64,000 bases of DNA from Diaporthe sp. PMI_573 (taxonomy: Eukaryota > Ascomycota > Sordariomycetes > Diaporthales > Diaporthaceae), in the NCBI GenBank assembly GCA_021399435.1, contig JAJTUP010000002.1, positions 2,852,001 to 2,916,000 on the forward strand, written 5' to 3'. Both the position numbers and the translations under genes were made by a program. Below the pieces are notes generated by a model. That model saw nothing but the letters and a program-made list of their open reading frames with translations. It was not told the DNA's origin and did not search any database. This document shows positions 47,600 to 57,947 of this stretch, one piece after another (position 1 is the first letter of the stretch; the number at the start of each line of letters is the position of its first letter).

Positions 47600-50010
47600 T
47601 ATATATCTAGTCTATACAGACCATAATCTCGTCTAGTATCTCCTCCTCCTCCTCGCCGTCGCCGCTGTTGCCGACATCGTCGCCAACGATGTCCCCAACC
47701 GTCAGATCTACCCGTGGCAACTAGTTGATGCTTCTGATAGCCGCCATACGCTGCTACTTAGCCCCTGATCTCGTACTCGAGGGTGTGCTAGCTTCTGAAG
47801 TCTTTGTGATGTCTGCCGGTGCCCTCTGCTTCCGAGGCTGCTAAGTTGCCTTCTTCGTGACCCTTCTCGCCGGCTACTACTTCGGAGGGACGCCGGTATG
47901 CTACACATCGCCGCCACAGGCGTCCTCTTTATCCAGGGACTAGAGGGTCTCGTCATTCCACTCAAAGGCTAAATTTACGTGCTATACTAAAGCCATCGTT
48001 ACCCTCGTCTTATCGCCGGCTCTACTACCCAGACTTGTAGTGGTAGAGGTTGTCTTTTTACCCATCACGGCTTTCCCACGCTTCTTAAAGACGCCCTCCT
48101 CGTCGCTAGCAAATGTAGCGATCTCCCGAGGCCTGCCCTTCGTGGCCGTAACCTTCTTTAGCAAGAGTATGCTGAGGAGCGGGTTCTCAACGTAGAAATC
48201 ATGATCAAGGTACTAAGCTTCATGAAGGTCGCTCTTCTCGAGGAGAAGGGAAGCCTCCTCTTTATCAGCAATACGATTTGCATAGATTACGCCGTACTAA
48301 GTATAGACAGTACAGCAATACCCGGAAGGTCTGCTATCGCTAGAAGAAGCTTCTAGAGGTCTGTAGTATCCTCGTGGGGCTTCTTTTCAAAGCATCTTCA
48401 ACACCTTCTAGTACTCTATCGCGAGAAGGTCTAGCACCGCTCTAGCAACCTACCGTGGAAGCTTCCTAAGCCACTTCTGCCCGTTGTACTTTGTAAGTAC
48501 TGCTGTCTTCTGCTTCCCCTCCTCATCACGAAAGGCACAAGCTGCATCCTCAATAGCAGCGTTATCAGCCTCTATCAGATAGAGAAGATTCCCCATCCCG
48601 TGGCCCAGATAGGTCTTCACATAGCGGTGCCATTGCTCTATAGAGGAGGTCGTATGCAAGCCGAAGTTGAGGGTTTTGCAGATTACGTGTACAGCCCATT
48701 TGGCGATAACCTTCTCAGCCTCGTCGATATACTACGTCTTAAGGTACTAAAGGATTGCTGTCTAGTCTAAGAAGACCTCTTAAAGCTGTCGCCAAGCTAT
48801 ATTATATACCTTACAATTTATAGAGTACTCTATAAACTTGATAAGGTTAAAGAGGGTTGTTTAGGTATATGGCACCTTGTTAGGTACCCGTGAGGGTACC
48901 ATGGCCTTTCCTCTCGCTGGCGCCATTAGGGAAGCAAGGTCCTCATCATCCTCTTCAATATCTTCAGCCTCGGCGCCCTCTATAGTGTTTCCCTCCAGCG
49001 CCGTTGCCTCTGGGCCTCCCGTCGCCACCCCTATCACTACTGGCTTCCGCTACTTCTTCTTGATGTTAAGGATAACGTTTATATTTATATGAAAGATACA
49101 TAGCTAATGGTGTACCTCGGGGAATTAGTACTTAAGGGCGTTAATTAGAGTAGTATTGTAGTTAGTGATAAAGAGGCTTGGAGGGTCGTTTCCACACTGG
49201 TGGAGAAGCTCGTCAACCTACTCAAGAAGCCACCAGAAGCCAGATTCTCGCTTGTTATCAACGACACCTTAAAATAGCGGCAGTATCTTCTTTGTGTAGG
49301 TTACTGCCGTTGCTTGGAGGAAGGGTATCTTCTTGTTGTTTGTTGAGTAGGTATAATCAAGCAAGATAGCCTGTAAGAATCGTCACTCTCGTAACCACTC
49401 GATCTACTGCTTTATACACCAGAAGATGCCCGTAACATTGCCCTCATTGTTAGTGGTCCAACAATACCAGCAACCCTCCTTCTCAAGCTAGTCTAACAAT
49501 GCTTGGGTAGGCGTGTAGATGCCCTGCTTCTCTTTTTGAAAGTCTGTAAGCTAATTCTTCATAGTGTTTGGCCCTAGCAGTATGCCTGGATACTCTTGGC
49601 GGAGGGCTACTTCAAGTTTCTTTAGCTTAGCAAGGGACGGGTCTGTAGCTGTACAGGCGAGAAGATCGTAATGTTCTTTCACCAACTTCACCCAGCCGTG
49701 CTAGGCTTCGGGTACCTCCTGAGGGCCGTGATAGAGGTACTTCTCTTCATCTAGGCATAGCACCCACTTCCCAGCAGTCTCCTTCATACAGTAGGCAAGC
49801 GCTGACTAGCTATAGCTAGCCTTAATCGTGGCAGAGGAGGCTTTCGTCGCAATACTTGGGCGTATAGTGCCGCGGCTGTACTACAAACGGGTGTAATTTA
49901 CACTAGAATCAACCTTTGCTGTAACATAGCCAGATATTTTCGTAGCTTCATCTAAATCAGCCTTGAGGGCCTTATAAGTGTCGTAACCATCGTGAAAAAG
50001 TTTCAAGTAC
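47600..50010 (-). pseudogene. Inactivated MULE transposase
   Basis: One reading frame (codon starts at coordinates of remainder 2 modulo 3) can be followed for ~2.4 kb without any frameshift. It carries DGYDTYKALKADLDEATKI, KETAGKWVLCLDEEKYLYHG, LQAILLDYTYSTN (first catalytic Asp), SLFITNYNTTLINAL, FPEVHH-stop-LCIFHININ and HTTSSIEQWHRYVKTYLGHG. This is the block order of Mutator-type transposases. More than twenty in-frame stops, mostly TAG/TAA, interrupt it. At 49161-49163 the second catalytic Asp position is Asn (AAC), which one C-to-T change in a CpA context on the plus strand would produce. It cannot make a full protein. Confidence 0.88.
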
Positions 50011-50357
50011 GCCGAAGGTATAGAAAGGGCTAGCTAGTAATGGTTAGTTGCGGTAATATTGACGTTCTATTTGTGATAATTAGCTTGCTACTATGCCTTA
50101 AGCCCTGAGTAATCAGGGACTTATACTATCGCTACAATGCTGAAAATAGAAGATTTAAGCGATTGGGGGTTCTCTTTAATGTAGAAACGATTAATCGCGG
50201 CGAGAAGTTAAGCGATGCGACGTGGTGTTAATTGAGGGTTGTTAAAAGAAGGTTGGTGGTGATAGGGGCTTTGCAGGTTGGTAATTAGGTTAGCTAAAAA
50301 AGACTATGGTGGTTGTTTACTTGAGGTTGAATGGTGGCTTCTGATTGGCTGTAGCAG

Positions 50358-50415
50358 TGGGGTGGTACATCTTCCCCTGTACCATCCGTTTTTTGCCCTG
50401 CGAATATCCGTTTTC
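50358..50415 (-). repeat. Right terminal inverted repeat of the MULE
   Basis: 58 bp identical to the reverse complement of 47389-47446. Confidence 0.95.
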
Positions 50416-50423
50416 TTTCTTTG
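50416..50423 (+). repeat. Right target-site duplication of the MULE
   Basis: TTTCTTTG, the same 8 bp as on the left side of the element. Confidence 0.85.
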
Positions 50424-51239
50424 GGACCGATGGATGTGTTTCGGGCACTTGCTAGTCCTCCTATGGCTCGGCCATCATTTTCAAGGAGGACCGAGATCAC
50501 ATGTGCATTGAGTGCATTAGACTTCCACTCTGGCGAGACATACATCTCTATTCATGTATTGAACGACTTGAGCAAATTCAGTTTCGGACGAAACGCCATC
50601 TAGAGTCCTCAGGTGCTAAGATCATTGATTCCCATAACAAGAAGGAAGACATGTAAATGTATATCAACGAGACAACCGCAATCTTGTTCTTTTCCACAAC
50701 GGACACGTCATCATGTATATTATCAACCAAAACCAAGTCCAAATCGCCACTCTCGGTTGAGCCTTGACCGAGACTAGTAATATCACCTGGACTTCTAGAT
50801 CCATCAGTATGACGAAGCCTGAGGCCCAGGCCGGTAGCGTGCTACGCTGGGCAGGACGTCAATATCACAGCAAGGAATAGCACAGTATGGTCCAAGCCGC
50901 TATTGGAAATGTTTGGTTCAGGAACTGAGAATGCAGTGGCTGCTGAACCCAAGTAGGTAATGAGCGCAATTGGATCACCGCTGTATATTGCACACCGCCG
51001 AACTAGATCTTGAACGTCACTTCAATGTTGCTGTTTTGGGAAGAAACCCGAAGAGGAAGGGAGCAGAGGGCGACGTGGAAGTGTTGAACGTGTCTGCCAT
51101 AATACCCCTTCTTTGTACACCTATGTAGTGCCTATCCAATGTAGGGACGAGCGATTTTTCCAATCTTCCTATTGCATTTGCACGATCAAACAATCCATGA
51201 AATAATAAAGTACACCACGAGATGATTGAGGAGTACATT
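50424..51239. other. Intergenic, no gene seen
   Basis: Flank of the transposon and upstream region of the GH105-like relic. No recognisable coding sequence or repeat. Confidence 0.5.
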
Positions 51240-52590
51240 ATGCATTGCCAACTTCTCGCAGCCTCGCTCCTGGCAGCCAGTGTCTTGAGCCAGTCGGTCT
51301 CTACCAGCACGATCGAAATTGGCTTCAGCCCGACGGCAGTGCAGGCGATCGCCACGTCCAAGGCCAAGTCAAACTGGGAATGGGGGACGAATGCGTAGGC
51401 ACTCTTGCACCTTTGTGACCCTGATGTGTCTGTGTACAGTGACAACGCATTCCCAGGGGGCAAGATCCCTAATAAGAAGACCACGGCGACCACTTACGCA
51501 AAAGGCAAGATCGTAACGTCCGTGAATACTTTGACTGCCAAAGGAGGTAAAATACCATTCCTTTAGGAAACGCTTTCAGTCTCGACAGCACGGACGTAAA
51601 GTCACAAGAACTTGAGGCTGAAACCAAAGCAGTCAGCGCAGGCGATCCTGCCTCACTCGGTGTGTTCGCAATCATACTCGGCCAATCCGACTCCCCCACG
51701 TACCCCGAGGCGGCGACACTCCAGGTAAACGAGCTCCTCAACAATTTCCCGATATAAACCAACGGGGCAATCAGCCACCGTTACGACGCGACCATGCTGT
51801 GGTCCGGCTTCATCTACATGGTCCCATCCACGCTGGCCTACCAGGCCGTCGCGACCAACAACCAAGACCTGATGCGGACGGCAATCAAGCAGATCGGCCT
51901 GTACCGAGACGTCCTCCAGGATAAGCCTACGGGCCTGGGGAAGCACATCGCCGGGTCGCGCACTGACGCTGGAACGTGGAGCACGGGCAACGGCTGGGCG
52001 GCCAACGGCATCACGCGGGTCCTCGCCATGGTTAAGCACTGGCCGACGAGCTCCGGGTGGACTGCCGAGACGCAGAGTCTGGTCCAGTGGGCGAGGGAGA
52101 TCATCGATGGGGCTATCACTGTCGGACCGGTGGCCGGGAGCGGGCTTTTTCGGGACTGTGAGTACCCTTTTTTTCGTCTGGGACATACCATTTGATCGCA
52201 ATTTTGCATTCCTGTTGCACCTCGCAATACGTCTGTCGAGGCACCCAAGTTGCCAGTCTGGTATGCTCAGGCATCACACACATCACCGCGAGCAGTAGCT
52301 TCCCCGGGGCGGCGGGAACGGCAGCATTGGCCGCATCGGTGTATCGCCTCGCTGTACTCGCACCGGACACCTTTGTAACGCCCGAATACATCGGCGCAGC
52401 GAACGCTTGGCGGAAATCTGTGGTGAAAACGGTGTCGCCGAGTGGACAACTGGCATCGGTCGTGAACCCTTATAGCTACACCCTGAACACAGCACACGAC
52501 GGTCCCAGCCCCGAGGCACAGGATTTTGCCGTGCTCCTTTACGCTGCGTATAGGGATTGCATTTGCGCTAGGAAATGCTCTGCAAATTAA
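51240..52590 (+). pseudogene. GH105-like unsaturated rhamnogalacturonyl hydrolase, probably broken
   Basis: A signal peptide (MHCQLLAASLLAASVLSQS) is followed by six-hairpin-glycosidase landmarks: SNWEWGT, GDPASLGVFAIILGQ, NGAISHRYDATMLWSGFIYMVP, QIGLYRDVLQDKPTGLGKHI, GTWSTGNGWAANGITRVLA, ASVYRLAVLAP, VVNPYSYT and SPEAQDFAVLLYAAYRD. Readable exons are 51240-51394, 51440-51546, 51567-52161 and 52296-52590. Two lesions stand out. An in-frame TAA at 51755-51757 directly precedes NGAISHR, where CAA would read Gln. A 20-nt GT...AG gap at 51547-51566 is needed to keep frame but is too short for normal splicing. The family removes unsaturated sugars from pectin fragments made by PL4-type lyases. I infer recent loss of function, though an assembly error could explain one lesion. 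Confidence 0.78.
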
Positions 52591-53423
52591 ATTTGGTCTT
52601 TTGGGGAATGATTGATCAGCAGTTGTCATTGTGAGATAGAATGTGGCAATATCTTTGGATTTGATGGAGGCCTACTTAGCATCCGATGGGTCGTTTCAAC
52701 ACGATCTGGTTGGAGACAGAACACGGATGGGGGTACGAAGATTTCAGATTGTGCGTATGACTGGTCGAGCAGGTACCCTACGGTAGGGACTGATGCGAAA
52801 TGCCCTTCAAGGCATTCAATAATATTCTTCGGGAGTGACAGGCCTATATATGGGCATTTCGCGTGGACGAAAGGTGATTTGACATCCCAATCACCACCCT
52901 GCACGTATGCTACTTGGGTACGAGAATAGTAGGGCGGCTCAAAATTTTCACTGCCCAAAACATCAAGACTATTGGATGTCATTTCGGCAGTCATATTTTC
53001 CTCTACTTCACATCTTGCAGGATGACTTCCTTGAGGATACCCCGTCTGTAGGATCCCCCCCTCCTACGGGACACCATCATATAGGATAATCTCCTACGCT
53101 CTGCCTACCGGTAGGCAGTATCGACTTGCTATGAGGTTGTATGGATCAATTTAAATGAAGTCCGAAGCTTGCTCAAGTCCGTGTAAGTAGTCACGGTTTG
53201 ACCGAGCATTGGCCATTGCGGCCCAGAGCCATCTATGACGCCGGTTGCAGTAGTAGTTTGTTGAAAGCGCCTGACCACTGCTGTCCGTCCACAGTGCTCT
53301 CAGAACTGACCATTTATAATCTAATTCTGTCTTTTTGCTTAATTTACACCTGTATCCAAATTCGTGCCTCCCTTTTACCTCTTGTCGCTAATAGTCTACA
53401 ACCACCCTGCTGATAGTCTCGCT
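52591..53423. other. Intergenic with dispersed repeat copy C
   Basis: Contains a short copy of the dispersed repeat at 53030-53096; otherwise nothing recognised. Confidence 0.5.
53030..53096 (-). repeat. Dispersed repeat, short copy C
   Basis: The reverse complement of 53060-53096 matches the central unit array of copy B at about 30 of 37 positions by eye (TAGGAGATTATCC ... CCCGTAGGAGG). It is in the same orientation as copy B and appears truncated to the unit array. Confidence 0.6.
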
Positions 53424-54116
53424 ATGTCGTGTTGCGATGAACTCTTCGAAATCATCTTCCGACTCACTTTGAAAATGACCACACCCACGATCTGTGTAGT
53501 GCTTGGTGAAATAATAGCAGCGCACCAGCATGGAATCATGCGCAGAAGCCGACAGCTCCAGAACCTTTTCCGCCTCCCGACATGCACACACATCTTCTCC
53601 GAAGCCGACACCCAGGTTCATCACGATGATATTAAAGTCTCGGCCATCGCTCTCACCTATATGACCATGTTCGTCAGCGTAGGCGCGTTGGATGTGCTCA
53701 TAGAGAGCCCGACGTCAGCTCTCGCTCGGCCTTGGATAGAGTGCGGCATGGTTGCACTGATGGTAATCCCGGTCTTGTTACTCTGGCCCCGTCTCGCGCT
53801 GAGGTGTCGGCGCCGCCACAGGAACAGAAGGGCTGTGGCATGGAATATTGAGGATGTCAGCACAGATGACCCCAATACGACGTGCGGTGTGGGACGCAAC
53901 GAAGACACAGCTCTCTTGACCGCAGAGAAGGGGCCTCAAGGCGGCAAGGAGCATAAGGCGGAAGACTACCAGTTGAGAAAATATGGCCCGTCGAAAAAAG
54001 AAGTTGACACAGCCGACAAACGGTGCCACGGAGATGGTCGCAGCAATCCTTATGGATATGGACCACGAGTCTCATGGACCGATCCAGAGCTCCCATTCGC
54101 GTGGTTGCTCGGGTAG
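53424..54116 (+). CDS. Hypothetical protein with two predicted membrane segments
   Basis: An open frame of about 230 residues from MSCCDELFEIIF (53424; the frame is open from 53364). I do not recognise a family. Two hydrophobic stretches, ISAIALTYMTMFVSVGALDVLI-like (residues about 75-95) and CGMVALMVIPVLLLWPRLAL (about 113-132), are followed by an Arg-rich stop-transfer (RCRRRHRNRR) and a hydrophilic, charged tail. That pattern fits a small integral membrane protein better than noise. It lies in a repeat-rich, gene-poor stretch between the GH105 relic and the glutaminase-like gene, with no partner that suggests a role. It may be a lineage-specific orphan or a chance frame. Confidence 0.4.
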   Translation: MSCCDELFEIIFRLTLKMTTPTICVVLGEIIAAHQHGIMRRSRQLQNLFRLPTCTHIFSEADTQVHHDDIKVSAIALTYMTMFVSVGALDVLIESPTSALARPWIECGMVALMVIPVLLLWPRLALRCRRRHRNRRAVAWNIEDVSTDDPNTTCGVGRNEDTALLTAEKGPQGGKEHKAEDYQLRKYGPSKKEVDTADKRCHGDGRSNPYGYGPRVSWTDPELPFAWLLG

Positions 54117-55546
54117 CACAATATTGGATCTTCCGACGGGGCTTGCAAACAATCGAGAACACGTGGGGAGAGTGTCGGTTAGTAGCCCACAGTGTGAACA
54201 TCCGTGTTGTGGAAGTCGTCGCCGTTTAAAACATGCCAAATGCGATCAGGTTCCTCGTATGCCTGCTAGGCCATCCTGAACGTGGAGGACGCCCAAGCAT
54301 CCCCAATGTCGGAATCTCTGTCTCGCATGACAATCCTCCGAGCCCCGGACCGAGCCCGCCCGGGCCCGGAACGAACCCTGAGGCTGATCTATTCTTGGCC
54401 GCATATTATAGCTATAACTTCATGCACGCGGGAAGGGGCCGCGGCGGCCGCCCGTGCGTGGGCGCCCGACCTGTGTAACTGGGAAACTTCGGCCCTTTGC
54501 ATTTCTCCGCAGATGCCTTTGATTAATGAAGGGTCAGCAAAGACTTTAGCAGTTTCACGAAGCCGACATACACGACAAAGTTGGATTGGTGCAGGTACGA
54601 TGTATCAAAGTTCGCAGTGGCGAGAAGCGTGAACTCAAGTTAGAAGAAGCTGAAAGCTTACTGCAGCATAATTACGACTTCGTACTGCTACGTGCTACTG
54701 GAAAGGTAAGGTCACTGGCAGCTCTAGACCCAAAGTAAGATATGTACCACTGCTATTCCTGGCGGACCTGCATCACAAATAGAGTTAAATTGTGCGGGAG
54801 CTGTGTGAGCTTACAGACGTTGCGCTACAGTAATCGGAAGCAAGTATACTAGTTGTGTATCACCGTCGTGTGAACCATATCTCCGCCGTATATTTAGACG
54901 CGCAGTAAATGGAAATGTTATGTGACTTCCGTGTCATCCGCCATGACTGCTGTGCTGTTTCAATCCTGCACCTGCAGGGGGCCTGGCTGGGTCACCTCGG
55001 ACAGCGAACACGGACTTTGTAACCAGCTGCGTGACACCACACAACGAGCTCTTCGGGAGAGGTCAGTCGTTGGCTCGGCTTGTTGGCGTTTGCTCAAAGT
55101 ACTGCTGATCGGGTCGAGTCTAGCCAAATACATCGGGAATAGTTGAGTGCCCTCAGTCCAACCTATTCGGTGACATGGAAAGGTCTCGAACCATGTTTGA
55201 ATATTGAACCCTGGCTTTACGTGGCTTACGGCTATGGTAAGAAATTGAAGGTTGATCAGTGCAGCACCATGCTCATACACTTCACTCTTGACCACTGTAA
55301 ATCTGTCGTCAAGACCGTGTGATCCGGTGTTTGAAAATACAGCTTAAATAAGAAGAGATCAGTTGGCATGTGCTTGACATATCTCACACTACGAATCAAG
55401 GACATGGATTGATCTTAGATTGGAAGTCCGGGGTATATACATTGTAAAAATGCAGCCCATAAAGGCGTGCGGATACATCAAACGTGGAAGAAATGTTTAG
55501 GCGGGGGCTTCCTCATCACGAGAGGAGGAATAAACCCCAGGTCTCC
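54117..55546. other. Intergenic, no gene seen
   Basis: Open frames at 54233-54632 and 54922-55295 show no domain. It includes the 3' flank of the glutaminase-like gene. Confidence 0.5.
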
Positions 55547-57947
55547 CTAAGCGGGAAGAGCCAGGAGCGAAAACATCCCACCCATCACGGGTCTGGCCTT
55601 GAACTGAGCAGGGGCATATCCACCAGTGTCTCCGTCTATCAGGTCACCGTAGGGGGAAGTCTGCGGCGTATTGTTAATCCAGAAGACCTGTTTGTCGATG
55701 AACATCTTTTTCGTGTCATCGCTGGCCACCGCCGCCGCCCACAGTTCCCAGTCGCTCTTGATCCAGTTGTGGCGGGTGTCCAGCGGGACTCCGAAGTCCG
55801 TGGCAATGGTTGGGTAGAATGCGGACTGCATATCGTAGATTTGCTGAGGAATAAAGTTTAGGCCAAGCAGGCGGTCTGCATAGATGTTGTAGAGGAGGCC
55901 ATGGGAGCTCGGGTCGTTGTAGGTCAGAACAGAATGGGGAGGAGAGGCATCAGAGTTGATCCCAAAGTTTTGCCACTGAGGCAGGTACTCTTCAGCCGTA
56001 GCATCATAAGTTACGACGTTCCCGGTTAGGTTCGCGACCTGTCCCATAGCTTTGAGGCCGATTATTCCCTTGACTGCAACGTTCGGAGTCAGCTATCAAA
56101 GGACCAAGGGAGTAATTTCATACAAACTGGGGGAGGAGAGTGTCACAATGTGGCCATAGCCTGTCTCAGAACCAGCAGCGTGATAAGGTCTCTGAGGCAC
56201 TGGCCACATTTGGCAGAACTTGAAGGGAAGCTGCTTACTTGCAAGATTTGTCTGATTGGCAAGCGTGCCTGCAAAGTCGTCCGTTGAGAGCTGCTCTGCT
56301 GGGATGAGTGAGTCATTGACCAGGTAGCCAGCCCACTGGTTGAGCTTATCCCAGTGCTGGTTCAGGTACGCAGAGTCTCCGGAGCGTTGCGAGTAGGCCA
56401 GCGTCAAAATAATCATGTTGCCGCTCTCCTCGACCTGCATTGGCTCGTCGTTCCCTTCCGGATACCCCAAGGCGTTGGGGAATACCCCCAGGTCGTGTAT
56501 GGCGTAGGCGTTTGGATAATGTCCACTCTCCTGATTCTCATACAGCGGATCCAGCAATAGCTTCACCAGGGTCTCGTTCAGATAGAGAAGCAGGGGGGCT
56601 GCCGGAAAAATGACGTCAACGGTATTTGTGTCTCCGTTTGAGCTGATCTCCTTCAGGAACAGGTACGTTTGGGTGCCCTGAGCTGGGACGGTGGCGCCAA
56701 AGACCTGACGCACCCCCAGGGTGGTAAGAGTGGTGTAATTCTGGCCACCGGCATTAGACGTGTCCGTTTCAATCTTGCTGTCAAGTTCAGCCATCGCGGA
56801 TCGGGCTGACGAGTAGTCCTTGTAGAAAGCCGCCATCGCGTCTTCGGCCGAGCTGTAGGCCGACTTCCAGAGCCCAGAGAGCGCAACGGCGCTGGGTGAA
56901 TTGCCCTGGTAATTCACGACAGAGTCTTGAGACAGGCCCATTGTGAATAGAACCCCGGTCTCAGTGCCAGACACATCACCCAAGTCTTTGGAAAAGGCAA
57001 AAACAGGCCTGGAAGAGTTCATTCAGCACACAAAGTCAACGGTTCGGTACGCATCGGCTACAGTAACTCACCAGTCAACATTGATAGCCCGAAAGTTAGT
57101 GTCCTTTGTATTGTCGAGCGTCCGGTTGTTCACAAACTGGCCGCGTACAGCCGTATCTTGGCCAATTCTCCACGTAACCTGCGCACAAATATTAGACGGC
57201 TTGCCCTGCACTCCAGATATTTCGTTGGGAACCCACCCCGTCGGTGTCGGCCGTGGACACGAACCACTGGCCCCATGCTGGCTGGTCACCGAGTTCAACG
57301 AATTGTCGCTGGTTCGAAAGCTGGAACGTGTGATATTCAACGCCACCGTTGGTACCATGGTCCCAAGTGATGGCCTGGCTTGCGTCTCGGCCACTTGCAA
57401 GTTCACCAGAAGTATCCAAGTAGACCTGAACACTGTGTGAAGCTCCGTCGGCAGAAACCGCTGTAACGTCAACATATGAGTGCTGCAGAGATTGTTTCAG
57501 GAGATCATTTGGGTAAACTGGAGACAGGAACGTGGCTTTCAGAGTGACCTTGCCCTCAACATCGAAAGTGAAGACGGTGTTAGTGGACGTGTAGGTTGCA
57601 GACGTCTGATTGGCCACAGCAGGACCAGGAGCGGCTCCCATCCAGTTGTAAACAGCGCCATCTACTGCCACAAAGCCTTGCCATCCTGTAATTTGACCAC
57701 TTTCCGGATGAATGTTAGTAAGAACTGCATGATTCAGTGGTTTCGGAGTGGTTAAGGTGACGTACGCCCAAAATGTTGGCCAGTGTCCGGCGAGGGAGCC
57801 CCCGGACGAACCGTCCAGCCAGGTGCTGAGGTAGGGTGATCGGACAGCCAATGGCCAAGCTGGTGGTCTGGCAGGGCTGAAATCTATTGCGTGTGATAGA
57901 CCACCAAAAAAGGCCGCCACTGAGGCAGCAAACTGTACCGAACGCAT
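55547..57947 (-). CDS. Secreted glutaminase A (GtaA-like)
   Basis: Five exons (57947-57766, 57699-57237, 57178-57072, 57008-56239, 56073-55547) give about 682 residues, the usual length of the Aspergillus GtaA family. The start at 57947 gives the signal peptide MRSVQFAASVAAFFGGLSHA, followed directly by FSPARPPAWPLAVRSPYLSTWL. Family landmarks are HWPTFWAGQITGWQGFVAVDG, WGQWFVSTADTDG, AINVDWPVFAFSKDLG, FLKEISSNGDTNTVDVIFPAAP, YPNAYAIHDLGVFPNALGYPEGNDEPMQVEESGNMIIL and the terminal VMGGMFSLLAL. It covers the DUF5127/DUF4965/DUF1793 regions. The described enzyme hydrolyses glutamine, but many paralogues are uncharacterised. The first intron (66 nt) is a multiple of three and stop-free, so retention would insert 22 residues. 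The fourth is unusually long (165 nt). Confidence 0.92.

Larger units (their letters stand above)
47389..50415 (-). mobile_element. Mutator-like (MULE) DNA transposon with 58-bp perfect TIRs
   Basis: The ends 47389-47446 and 50358-50415 are perfect inverted copies over 58 bp, starting GAAAACGGATATTCGC. The 8-bp sequence TTTCTTTG lies directly outside both ends (47381-47388 and 50416-50423), as expected of a target-site duplication. The element is 3,027 bp. The interior encodes, on the minus strand, a degenerate Mutator-type transposase (listed separately). Length, long TIRs and transposase resemble the fungal Hop-type MULE group; an 8-bp rather than 9-bp duplication is slightly unusual. It sits between the PL4 lyase and the GH105 relic. 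Confidence 0.93.

Noticed and set aside
47389..50415. Transposon as a hAT element because of the 8-bp target duplication
   Set aside because: The long 58-bp TIRs and the block order of the transposase fit Mutator-like elements; hAT TIRs are much shorter.
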